This document shows, piece by piece, positions 1 through 8,614 of a stretch of 64,000 nucleotides of DNA. The stretch's first letter is position 1. Each line of letters begins with the position of its first letter. The stretch comes from Georgenia subflava (GTDB taxonomy: Bacteria > Actinomycetota > Actinomycetes > Actinomycetales > Actinomycetaceae), in assembly GCF_009193155.1 (NCBI RefSeq), contig NZ_VUKD01000001.1, forward strand, positions 248,001 through 312,000. The letters are read 5' to 3'. The notes under the pieces were generated by a model that worked only from the letters and a program-made list of their open reading frames with translations, had not been told where the DNA came from and made no database searches. Made by a program: the position numbers and the translations under genes.

Positions 1-1179
1 GACCTGCGCATGACCGTGTGGACCGCCAACGAGGACCAGCTGGCGCTCTTCGACGAGATCGCCGCGGACTACATCGAGGAGAACCCCGACCTCGTCTCCT
101 CGGTCGAGTTCGAGGTCGTGCCGTTCGCGGACTACACCACCACCCTGACGACCCAGCTCGCCGGCGGGAACACCCCGGACCTGGCCTGGATCTTCGAGTC
201 CAACGCCCCGGAGTTCGTCCAGTCCGGCGCGCTCGCTGACATCAAGCCCGCGCTCGAGGGCGCCGAGGGCTACGAGTACGACGACCTGCTGCCGTCCGCG
301 CTCGAGCTCTGGTCCGCCGAGGACGGGCTGTACGCGTACCCGTTCTCGAACTCCCCGTTCGCGATGTTCGTCAACACCGACCGCATCGCCGAGGCCGGCC
401 AGCCCAACCCCGGTGACCTGGTCGACTCCGACGAGTGGACCTACGACGCCGCGCGCGAGATCTCGGCCGCGACGACCGAGCAGCTCGGCGGCGCCGGCCT
501 CGTCGTGCGTGACTTCGACTACAGCATCTGGAGCAACCTCGCCACCGTCTGGGGCGGCTGGGGCGCCTCCGCCTGGTCGGCGGACGGCACCACCTGCGGC
601 TTCACCGAGCCCGAGATGGTCGAGGCGATGACCTGGTTCCACGACGCGGTGTTCACCGACGGCGCGATCCCCGGACCGGGGACCTCGGCGGACTTCTTCG
701 CCGGGGACGTCACCATGACGATCACCCAGATCTCGCGGGCCTCGTCGCTGGACGGCTCCTTCGAGTGGGACCTGCTCCCGCTGCCGGCCGGCCCCGAGGG
801 TCAGCAGAACGTCATCGGGCAGGCCGGCATCGGCGTGTTCGAGAACGGCGAGAACCCCGACGTCGCCGCCGACTTCCTGGCGCACTTCACCTCGCCGGAG
901 AGCGCCGAGAAGCTCGCCACGTACTTCCCGCCGCCGCGTGAGTCGCTGCTGACCGCCGACGTGCTCGCCACGGCCAACCCGCTGCTGTCCGAGGAGCAGC
1001 TGCAGTCGGTCGTCGTCGAGGGCATCCAGGACGCCACGACGAAGCCGGCGCACGCCAACTTCGCCCAGCTGGAGACCACGATCCGCGGCGAGCTCGACGC
1101 GCTGTGGACCGAGGGCGCGGACGTCGAGGCCGTGCTGAACGACGTGTGCGCCGCGGCCGAGCCGCTGCTGCAGGGCTGA
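1..1179 (+). CDS. Sugar ABC transporter substrate-binding protein, 5' end missing
   Basis: This is the solute-binding component of a carbohydrate ABC importer (family 1 extracellular binding protein). The frame is open from base 1, so the signal peptide and start lie upstream; about 392 residues are visible. Family-typical stretches include VWTANEDQLALFDEIAADY near the start, GNTPDLAWIF in the first lobe and a C-terminal half rich in aromatic residues. The stop overlaps the start of the first permease by one base (TGATG), so the three genes are one operon. It presumably delivers an oligosaccharide released by the secreted proteins encoded downstream; the exact sugar cannot be read from sequence. 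Confidence 0.9.
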   Translation, partial: DLRMTVWTANEDQLALFDEIAADYIEENPDLVSSVEFEVVPFADYTTTLTTQLAGGNTPDLAWIFESNAPEFVQSGALADIKPALEGAEGYEYDDLLPSALELWSAEDGLYAYPFSNSPFAMFVNTDRIAEAGQPNPGDLVDSDEWTYDAAREISAATTEQLGGAGLVVRDFDYSIWSNLATVWGGWGASAWSADGTTCGFTEPEMVEAMTWFHDAVFTDGAIPGPGTSADFFAGDVTMTITQISRASSLDGSFEWDLLPLPAGPEGQQNVIGQAGIGVFENGENPDVAADFLAHFTSPESAEKLATYFPPPRESLLTADVLATANPLLSEEQLQSVVVEGIQDATTKPAHANFAQLETTIRGELDALWTEGADVEAVLNDVCAAAEPLLQG

Positions 1180-2105
1180 TGGCGGTCCTGGCCACCTCCC
1201 CCCGGGCGGGCCGGCGTCAGCGCCGGTCCGCCTGGCGGCGCCGCGACGCCGCGACGGGGTACCTGTTCGTCGCCCCGGCGGTGCTCGGGGCCCTGGCGTT
1301 CGTCATCGCTCCGCTGATCGCGGTGGTCTGGTACAGCCTGCACGAGTGGAACGTCCTGGCGGGCACCTTCACCTTCGAGGGCGCAGCCAACTACGAGCGG
1401 ATGCTCGCCGACGAGGCGCTGCACGACTCGCTGATCGCCAGCGCATGGTTCTCGGTGGGCCTGGTGATCCTCAACATCTCCCTCGCGCTCTTCCTGGCGG
1501 TGCTGCTGAACCAGAAGCTGCCCGGGACCACCGTGTTCCGGGTGGCCTTCTTCTCCCCGGTCGTGGTCTCCCTGGTGGCGTGGACCATCGTCTGGGGCTT
1601 CCTGCTCCAGGTCGACGGCGGCGTCAACTCGTTCCTCGCCGGCCTGGGCATCGACGGGCCGAACTGGCTGCGCAACAACGTCACGGCGATGATCGCGGTG
1701 ATCGTGGTGCAGGTGTTCAAGAACGTCGGCCTGAACATGATCCTGTTCCTCGCCGCCCTGCAGGGCGTGCCCGAGGAGATCCAGGAGGCCGCCCGCATCG
1801 ACGGCGCGTCGGCGTGGCGGCGGTTCTGGGCGATCACCATGCCGATGATCTCCCCCACGATCCTGCTCGTCTCCATCCTCACGGTCGTCGGCTCGCTGGA
1901 GACCTTCGCTCTCATCGACGTCCTCACCCAGGGCGGGCCGGGCAACTCCACCACCGTCCTCGTCTACTTCCTCTACCGCCAGGCGTTCCAGTTCAACGAG
2001 TTCGGCTACGCCAGCGCGATCGCCGTGCTGCTGTTCGTCATCGTCCTCGTCCTGACGCTCCTGCAGTGGCAGACCAGAAAGCGATGGGTCTTCCATGAAG
2101 CCTGA
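1179..2105 (+). CDS. Sugar ABC transporter permease (first subunit)
   Basis: Inner-membrane permease of the binding-protein-dependent sugar importer (MalF/UgpA type), 308 residues. I chose ATG at 1179, which overlaps the binding-protein stop; the frame is open further upstream but that part is arginine-rich and not protein-like. An arginine-rich N-terminus precedes a first membrane helix (GYLFVAPAVLGALAFV), and five more hydrophobic segments follow. The EAA cytoplasmic loop is visible as IQEAARIDGASAWRRFWAI, the contact site for the ATPase. No ATPase gene is in the window; such systems often share an MsiK-type ATPase encoded elsewhere (established for actinobacteria, inferred here). Confidence 0.92.
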   Translation: MAVLATSPRAGRRQRRSAWRRRDAATGYLFVAPAVLGALAFVIAPLIAVVWYSLHEWNVLAGTFTFEGAANYERMLADEALHDSLIASAWFSVGLVILNISLALFLAVLLNQKLPGTTVFRVAFFSPVVVSLVAWTIVWGFLLQVDGGVNSFLAGLGIDGPNWLRNNVTAMIAVIVVQVFKNVGLNMILFLAALQGVPEEIQEAARIDGASAWRRFWAITMPMISPTILLVSILTVVGSLETFALIDVLTQGGPGNSTTVLVYFLYRQAFQFNEFGYASAIAVLLFVIVLVLTLLQWQTRKRWVFHEA

Positions 2106-3054
2106 CCAGCTCGACGCGCCGGGCGAGACCCGTCCCGCGCGTACCGTCCGGGCCGACGGCGCGAGCCGGGCTGCCGCCGGCGGCCCCGCCCCGTCGTCGG
2201 GCACCCGGCGTCGGAAGCCCGTGCGGCCGAAGGTCGTGCGCGGCGCGCTCGTGGTGCTGATGCTCGTGCTCGCGGTGCCGTTCGTCTTCCCCACCTGGTG
2301 GATGGCGACGTCGAGCATGAAGACGACGAGCGAGATCCTGCGGGTGCCGCCGAGCCTGTGGCCGGAGTCGCCGTCGCTCTCCTCGTACACGCAGGTCTTC
2401 GAGCTCCAGCCGTTCGCGCAGCAGTACTTCAACAGCCTCTACATCGCCGCCCTGGTGACGGTGGGGACCATCCTCATCGCCTCGCTGGCCGGCTACGCGT
2501 TCGCGCGGATCCAGTTCCCCGGCGCGAACCTGCTGTTCATCCTCGTGCTGACCGGGCTGCTGATCCCCTCCGAGGTCACCATCGTCCCGCTGTTCCGGAT
2601 GGTGAACTCCCTCGGCCTGATCGATACGCACTGGCCGCTGATCGTCATCCCGATCCTCGGCGCGCCGAGCGTGCTGGCGACGTTCATCATGCGGCAGTTC
2701 TTCATCGCGCTGCCGTACGAGCTGGAGGAGGCCGGCCGGATGGACGGCCTGAGCCGGTGGGGCATCTTCTGGAAGATCGCCTTCCCCCTGGCCCGGCCCG
2801 CGATCGCCGCGGTCGCGATCTTCACGTTCCTGAAGAGCTGGAACATGTACCTCGAGCCGATCGTGTACCTGTCCAGCCAGGAGAACTTCACCCTCCCGCA
2901 GGCTCTGACCCAGTACGTCGACGCCTACGGCGGGCCGATCTGGAACGTCCAGCTCGCCGCGACCACCCTGACCGTGATCCCGGTGCTGGTCGTGTTCATC
3001 TTCGCTCAGCGCCAGTTCATCCAGGGCCTGGCGCAGACCGGGCTGAAGGGGTGA
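2095..3054 (+). CDS. Sugar ABC transporter permease (second subunit)
   Basis: Second permease of the importer (MalG/UgpE type), 319 residues, starting 11 bases before the end of the first permease gene. Residues 1-50 are a polar, proline- and arginine-rich cytoplasmic tail, longer than usual for the family. Six hydrophobic segments follow, from LVVLMLVLAVPFVFPTWWM. The EAA loop reads LEEAGRMDGLSRWGIFWKI. Translational coupling with the neighbours makes a two-permease, one-binding-protein cassette. The N-terminal tail could mean the true start is internal, but no better start with a ribosome site is visible. Confidence 0.92.
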   Translation: MKPDQLDAPGETRPARTVRADGASRAAAGGPAPSSGTRRRKPVRPKVVRGALVVLMLVLAVPFVFPTWWMATSSMKTTSEILRVPPSLWPESPSLSSYTQVFELQPFAQQYFNSLYIAALVTVGTILIASLAGYAFARIQFPGANLLFILVLTGLLIPSEVTIVPLFRMVNSLGLIDTHWPLIVIPILGAPSVLATFIMRQFFIALPYELEEAGRMDGLSRWGIFWKIAFPLARPAIAAVAIFTFLKSWNMYLEPIVYLSSQENFTLPQALTQYVDAYGGPIWNVQLAATTLTVIPVLVVFIFAQRQFIQGLAQTGLKG

Positions 3055-3113
3055 GCCGCGTCCCGCGCCACGAGCTCTGACCCGCCCGCAGTACAGACCC
3101 ACAACGAGGTGAG

Positions 3114-6089
3114 TTGACCGTGCGATCGAAACGAACCGTCCGACGCCGCATCGCGGCCGTCGTAGCGACCCTGACCCTGGCAGTGCCGGCTGTCGCCGCC
3201 ACAGCCGCGACGGCAGCTGCGGACCCGCCCACGGAGATCCCGGCCGGCCGGTCTGTGTACACCACCATGCCGACCGACCCGACGGCGGTGGTGCTCGGCA
3301 GCGCGGAGTTCCCGGTCCACGGCGGCGGCGTCGGCGACGACACCGCCGCGATCCAGGCAGCCATCGACGAGGCGTCGCGCCGGGGTGGGGAGAACTGGCT
3401 CGGCAACATCGTCGGCGGTGCGCGCGGGGTCGAGGTCGGCGACGGCGGCGGGCTCGTGTTCGTCCCCGAGGGCACCTACCGGGTCACCGACCGGATCGAC
3501 GTCCACGCCTCCGTGCGGCTGATCGGGTTCGGGGAGAGCCGGCCGGAGTTCTACGTGCCGCCGTCGACCGTCGCCTTCGCCGGCGATCCAGAGTTCGTCT
3601 TCGCCGCGGTCCGCCGACCGTGGTCGGAGAACGGCACGATCACCTTCGGCAACAACGACACGTTCGGCACTGGCCTGGTCAACGTCGACATCACCGTCGA
3701 CGAGGGCAACCCCGGCGCGGTCGGCGTGCGCTTCGGTGGCGCCCAGATGTTCCTCCTCCAGGACGTCGACATCGACATGGGCGACGGCTACGCCGGCATC
3801 GACCACAACGCCAACCTCATCCAGCGGGTCAACGTCCGCGGCGGGCAGTTCGGCCTGCTGGCCTTCGCGGCCTCGCCGGGCTGGCAGACCACGATCATCG
3901 ACTCGAGCTTCACGGGCCAGGCCGAGTCAGGGATCCGGCTGCACACCGATGCCAAGCTGAGCATCATCCGTACCCGGTTCACCGACCTGCCGCGTGGCAT
4001 CGAGGCCACGCCGGCGCAGACCCAGCGCCTGTACGTCCAGGACTCCCTCTTCGAGGGGATCGACGGCCCGGTGATCACGCTGAACGACAGCGAGTCGGTC
4101 CCGGCGACCGACGAGCCCGACCTCGTACGGGCGCAGAACCAGCTCAACATCGTGAGCACCGGCGTGGTGGACAGCGGCCCCCTGCTGCGCACCCAGCCCA
4201 GCGGCAGCACCTGGACGGTGCCCGAGGACAGCTACCTCGTCAACGATGCGACGCTCGGACTGCGGGTGGCTGATGCCCTCACCGACGGTGAGCAGCGCAC
4301 GGATGCCGTCGTCGTCGACGCCCAGGCGCGACCGGCCCCGGCCATGCGAAGCCTCCTCGCCAGCGACATCCCGCTGCCGCCCGACAGCGGTTCGTGGGTG
4401 AACATCGCCGAGTACGCCGCCGAGCGGGGCGTCACGATCGGCACCGGGACGGAGGATGATCACGCGATCTTCCAGCAGGCTCTCACCGAGCACAACACGG
4501 TGTACGTCCCCATGGGCGAGTACCTGCTCACGGACACGCTCGAGCTCCGTCGGGAGAACAACCTCGTCGCGCTGCATCCACGACAGACCTGGCTGACCAT
4601 CCCCGACGAGTCCGCCGCGTTCGGCGACCCCGAGGCGCCGCGGTCCATCCTGCACACGCCTCACGGCGGGCAGAACTTCGTCGCCGGCCTGGGCCTGGAC
4701 ACCGCCGTCACCAACCCTGGATCCGTCCACGTGCACTGGCAGTCCGGGGCCGAGAGCCATCTGTCCGACATCGCCACACAGTTCGTGAAGTGGGCACCGG
4801 ACGAGACCGCCCCTGGCGATCCGGCACTCGGTGACCCGGGTTACGACTTCCGCGGCGACTACAAGTACAACTTCTGGATCGACGGGGGTGGCGGGTCGTT
4901 CGTCAACCTCTGGGCGGTCGCCGGCTGGGCCGAGAACGGCTTCCTCGTGGAGAACACCTCCGTACCGGGCCGGGTGTACGAGATCTCCGTCGAGCACCAC
5001 CGCCACCGCGAGGTGGTCATGCGCAATGTTCGCGGGTGGGAGCTGCACGCCCTGCAGACCGAGGACCACATCTACGGGTGGGAGTCCCAGGCGGTCGAGC
5101 TCGACGGCGTGCGGGACGTCCTCTTCGGCAACACCGTGTTCTTCCGGGTCGCGACCGTCCTCGGTCCCTACCCCTACGCGGTCGGGGTCACCGACTCCCG
5201 GGACGTCGTGATCCGAGGCACCCGCGGCTACCGTCCCACCAACGTGGCGAACACCCGCTGGGGCGCGACCGTCCGCGACGTCGAGACGGGACGCGAGGTC
5301 CCCGAGCTCGAGGTCGCGTACCTCGGGATCGACGTACCGGGGCGCGACGTGCGTGCCACCGGGATCTCGTTGACCGGTGACGCCTCGCTGAACGTACTTC
5401 CGGACGGGAGCACCACCACCGAGCTCGTGCTGACCAACCACCAGCCAGGGCCGCTGGCGGATGTCGAGGTCACGGTCAGCTCGCCCGACGGGCTGGGGGT
5501 CCGCACCGAGGCCCCCGGCCGGATCGACGGGAAGCAGAGCGTCACGGTCCCGTTGACGGTCGCAGCACCCGCCGACGCCGACCACGGCACCACCCACGAT
5601 CTGTCGGTGAGCGTCTCCTTCGCCCACCGCGGCCGGACGATGACCGTCGAGCGGGGGCTAACCGTTCGGGTCGGCGGTGAGAACCTCGCCGTGGGCGCCG
5701 ACGTCACCGCTTCGTCTGTGCTGTCCAGCAACGTGGCGGCCAACGCCGTGGACGGACAGACCACGGGCGCACGGTGGATCTCCGGAACCGGCGACCCGCT
5801 CCCCACTCTCACCATCGACCTTGGCGAGCCCGCCGACCTGCTCCGCGCCGTGGTGCACAGCGGGGTCACCGGGTCCGACGCGCTCCGAGTACGCAGCTTC
5901 GCCGTCGACGGGCTGACCGACGGCACGTGGCACACGCTCGGGCAGGTCGAGGCGAACGCGGCCAGCCCGGTCGCGGTACCGCTCACCGACGCCCTCGGCG
6001 TCAGCAGCCTGCGTCTCCGTTTCACCGAACCCAGCCCGTCCGACGGACTTGCCCGGGTGTTCGAGGTCCAGATCTTCGGCACCCGCTGA
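3114..6089 (+). CDS. Secreted beta-helix (pectate lyase/GH55-like) protein with NEW3 and F5/8 type C domains
   Basis: Large secreted protein, 991 residues from TTG 3114. A GTG at 3120, six bases after GAGGTGAG, is the better-spaced start and would remove two residues. A twin-arginine-poor Sec signal peptide ending near ATAATAAADPP precedes two right-handed beta-helix modules of the Pectate_lyase_3 type: about residues 55-280 (with FVPEGTYRVTDRI) and 449-720 (with VYVPMGEYLLTDTLEL). About 748-855 resembles a NEW3 domain and 856-991 is a discoidin-like F5/8 type C domain that probably binds carbohydrate. It likely cleaves or processes an extracellular polysaccharide whose products feed the ABC importer upstream. 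The specificity (lyase or glycosidase) is not determinable here. Confidence 0.8.
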   Translation: MTVRSKRTVRRRIAAVVATLTLAVPAVAATAATAAADPPTEIPAGRSVYTTMPTDPTAVVLGSAEFPVHGGGVGDDTAAIQAAIDEASRRGGENWLGNIVGGARGVEVGDGGGLVFVPEGTYRVTDRIDVHASVRLIGFGESRPEFYVPPSTVAFAGDPEFVFAAVRRPWSENGTITFGNNDTFGTGLVNVDITVDEGNPGAVGVRFGGAQMFLLQDVDIDMGDGYAGIDHNANLIQRVNVRGGQFGLLAFAASPGWQTTIIDSSFTGQAESGIRLHTDAKLSIIRTRFTDLPRGIEATPAQTQRLYVQDSLFEGIDGPVITLNDSESVPATDEPDLVRAQNQLNIVSTGVVDSGPLLRTQPSGSTWTVPEDSYLVNDATLGLRVADALTDGEQRTDAVVVDAQARPAPAMRSLLASDIPLPPDSGSWVNIAEYAAERGVTIGTGTEDDHAIFQQALTEHNTVYVPMGEYLLTDTLELRRENNLVALHPRQTWLTIPDESAAFGDPEAPRSILHTPHGGQNFVAGLGLDTAVTNPGSVHVHWQSGAESHLSDIATQFVKWAPDETAPGDPALGDPGYDFRGDYKYNFWIDGGGGSFVNLWAVAGWAENGFLVENTSVPGRVYEISVEHHRHREVVMRNVRGWELHALQTEDHIYGWESQAVELDGVRDVLFGNTVFFRVATVLGPYPYAVGVTDSRDVVIRGTRGYRPTNVANTRWGATVRDVETGREVPELEVAYLGIDVPGRDVRATGISLTGDASLNVLPDGSTTTELVLTNHQPGPLADVEVTVSSPDGLGVRTEAPGRIDGKQSVTVPLTVAAPADADHGTTHDLSVSVSFAHRGRTMTVERGLTVRVGGENLAVGADVTASSVLSSNVAANAVDGQTTGARWISGTGDPLPTLTIDLGEPADLLRAVVHSGVTGSDALRVRSFAVDGLTDGTWHTLGQVEANAASPVAVPLTDALGVSSLRLRFTEPSPSDGLARVFEVQIFGTR

Positions 6090-6136
6090 GCACCCGCGCC
6101 CTCCTGACCGGAAGCTCCCTACCGAAAGGCAAACCG

Positions 6137-8605
6137 ATGCGCACTCTCGGAACCCTCGTCGCAGGCGTCAGCCTGGTGGCGACCACTCTGCTCGGGGCGG
6201 TCCCGGCCGCCGCCGGGCCGGCCGACCAGGCCGGTCCGCCGGACCACGCCGGACCGCCTCGCTCGCTGGGCGAGATCGCCGTCGTCCCGATCGACGACCG
6301 CCCCTTCCCGGCGTCCACACCGATCTCCATCGCCGAGGCGGGCGGCCACACCGCGCTCGCGCCGCCGGTCGGCATGCTCGGGGAGTTCTTCGACTACGGC
6401 GACGCCGACGGCGTCGGTGAGTGGTGGCAGGCCGCAGCGTCCGAGGCGGACGGCTCGGTGGTGGCGGTCTCGATGCTCGCCTACGGCGGCCTGATGGCCT
6501 CCCGGGTGTGTGACACGGACCTCGAGACGGCGCGTGCGCGGCTCGAGGTGCTGGAGGACGTCAAGGCCGCCGACCCGGACCACCCGGTGTACGCGTTCGA
6601 CGTCATCCAGCGGCTGACGATCGCCCCCACGTCGAGCTACCCGGGGATGTACTCCGGCGAGGTGCGCCGCTGGGCCGAGCTGATGGACCGGGTGGAGAAC
6701 CTCGGGCACGAGGACCTGCGCGGCGAGTACGAGGAGGTCGCCGCCTCGATCCCTCAGGAGATCAAGGACGACTACCTCTGTGCGCGGGCTCGCAACCACG
6801 AGATCAACAAGGACATGATCCGCGCGGCCGCAGCCGGCACCGTGGACTACCTGGTCCTCGGTCAGGACGACGCCAGCGAGTTCGGTCCGCACCGCGCCGA
6901 GAAGGAGGCGCTGGCGGCGCTGATCAGCGAGCTCGGGGTGGCGGACCGGGTCAAGATCTACCCCGGCGCCGACACGCTCGGGGCGCTGCTCGTCGCCAAG
7001 CACGTGGTCGAGCGTCTCGACGTCTCCCCCACGGTCGACGTCGAGTGGTCGCGCACGCCGGGCGAGGACTGGGTGGCCCCGTACCAGGACGTCCCCTACG
7101 CGGAGCTGGTCGACGCCTACGTCGGCACGCTGGGAGCCGAGCGCTCCGACGCGCCTGACGCGGACGTTCTGCTGATGGCCAACACCTCCGGCGCCGGTTC
7201 CCTGGAGCCGTTCGTCGACCGCATCCACGAGGCCGTGGCGCGCGGCCGGCTCGTCGCCGTCGGGGACGACGCGGTCGCCGGGATGGTCGACCCCGAGCTG
7301 CGCGACCTGCTCACGCCGCGGATCGACGTGGCCGAGCTGGGGGCCTGGTCGGGCTGGAACGTCGGCATCTCGCTGTCGCAGTCCGTGGTGCGCGCCGCGC
7401 TGACCGAGGCGAGCCGCACCCAGCCGCTGCTGGCAGGTTCGCCGAGCACCCGGGGCGAGCCGGTCCTCGAGGCACGACGTCAGCTGCTGGAGAACGCGGC
7501 CGCGGCCCACCAGGAGCTGCTCTTCCAAGAGCTCGTCCACACCGACCTCTACCGACACCAGGTGCGGGACGAGGTGCGCCGGCTCGCGGTCGACGCCGGC
7601 GACGACCCGCAGCACTTCACCGTCGCCTTCGACGAGGCGAACGAGCTCGCCGTCGAGCAGACCCGCCCGCTGGCGCAGGCCCTGTTCGCCGAGGAGTTCC
7701 AGGGTGTGCCGGTACGGCTCGGCAGCGACGGCCGGACCGAGCACTCCGCGGTGATCACCGACCTCGGCTCGCTCGAGCTGGGTCTGTCCTGGCCGCGGTA
7801 CCAGGAGCTCGACGTCGCTCCGGAGATCGTCCTGGACCGAGCCACCCAGCCGGCCTCGCTCGTCTCCGCGGCGCTGCTGCCCTGGCACCGCGAGATCCGG
7901 CCGGAGGTGTCGCTCGATCTGGCGATGTCCGCCGTGCTGCGCAACGACACCGGCCACGAGGTCGACGTCCGGCTCAGCACCACCGTCCCCGACGGCTGGA
8001 CGCCCGCCGAACCACAGGTCCTGACGCTCGCTCCGTTCGAGGTGCGTGAGGTTCCCGTCCCGGTCACCACGGCGGTGCTCGCGCCGGAGGAGACGCAGAC
8101 CGTGGAGCTGGTGGTCGAGCAGGAGCGCGCCGACGGCGGAGCCGCGGTGGCACCGGCCCGGGCGTCCAGCACCATCACCGCGGTGTGGCGCAACGTCGCT
8201 CTCGCCTCGGCCGGTGCATCGGTAGCGGCTTCCGGGTGGTGGAACCAGTACGCACCCGAGCGGGTGATCGACGGCAACACCGCGAGCACGGCCAGCCGCT
8301 GGATCACCGACGCGGCCGGCGCGCACTGGCTGGAGGTGACCCTCGCCGGGACCGAGCCCGTCGACACCGTGCAGCTGTACCAGTACGGCAACTACGAGCT
8401 GAACGACTACACGATCTCGGCGCTCGTGGACGGCGACTGGCAGGTCGTCGCCGACGTCGTCGGAAACACCGAGACCGCGCCGGTGCACCAGTTCGACGCG
8501 GTCGAGACCACGGCCCTGCGCCTGGACGTGACCGCATCGCGCGACTCCCGGGTGCGGCTGTACGAGATCGAGGCGACCTGCCGCACCAGCACGCTCTGCG
8601 ACTGA
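6137..8605 (+). CDS. Secreted DUF4127 protein with C-terminal F5/8 type C domain
   Basis: 822-residue exported protein of the uncharacterised DUF4127 family. ATG 6137 gives a clean signal peptide (GTLVAGVSLVATTLLGAVPA then AAG). The DUF4127 core runs from about residue 45 to 550, with family-like blocks PIDDRPFPAS, SMLAYGGLMASR, NLGHE, RARNHEIN, GQDDASEFGPHRAE, IYPGAD and WSGWN. About 590-680 is an Ig-like NEW3-type region and 685-822 an F5/8 type C domain (GWWNQYAPERVIDGN), as in the protein encoded just upstream. The shared accessory domains suggest both act on the same extracellular glycan. The catalytic role is unknown; the invariant D, H, N and Q blocks suggest an enzyme rather than a structural protein (inference). 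Confidence 0.82.
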   Translation: MRTLGTLVAGVSLVATTLLGAVPAAAGPADQAGPPDHAGPPRSLGEIAVVPIDDRPFPASTPISIAEAGGHTALAPPVGMLGEFFDYGDADGVGEWWQAAASEADGSVVAVSMLAYGGLMASRVCDTDLETARARLEVLEDVKAADPDHPVYAFDVIQRLTIAPTSSYPGMYSGEVRRWAELMDRVENLGHEDLRGEYEEVAASIPQEIKDDYLCARARNHEINKDMIRAAAAGTVDYLVLGQDDASEFGPHRAEKEALAALISELGVADRVKIYPGADTLGALLVAKHVVERLDVSPTVDVEWSRTPGEDWVAPYQDVPYAELVDAYVGTLGAERSDAPDADVLLMANTSGAGSLEPFVDRIHEAVARGRLVAVGDDAVAGMVDPELRDLLTPRIDVAELGAWSGWNVGISLSQSVVRAALTEASRTQPLLAGSPSTRGEPVLEARRQLLENAAAAHQELLFQELVHTDLYRHQVRDEVRRLAVDAGDDPQHFTVAFDEANELAVEQTRPLAQALFAEEFQGVPVRLGSDGRTEHSAVITDLGSLELGLSWPRYQELDVAPEIVLDRATQPASLVSAALLPWHREIRPEVSLDLAMSAVLRNDTGHEVDVRLSTTVPDGWTPAEPQVLTLAPFEVREVPVPVTTAVLAPEETQTVELVVEQERADGGAAVAPARASSTITAVWRNVALASAGASVAASGWWNQYAPERVIDGNTASTASRWITDAAGAHWLEVTLAGTEPVDTVQLYQYGNYELNDYTISALVDGDWQVVADVVGNTETAPVHQFDAVETTALRLDVTASRDSRVRLYEIEATCRTSTLCD

Positions 8606-8614
8606 GAGGAACAG

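Noticed and set aside
801-2432. Long minus-strand open frame opposite the ABC permeases
   Set aside because: Lies across two clear permease genes and reads as low-complexity sequence.
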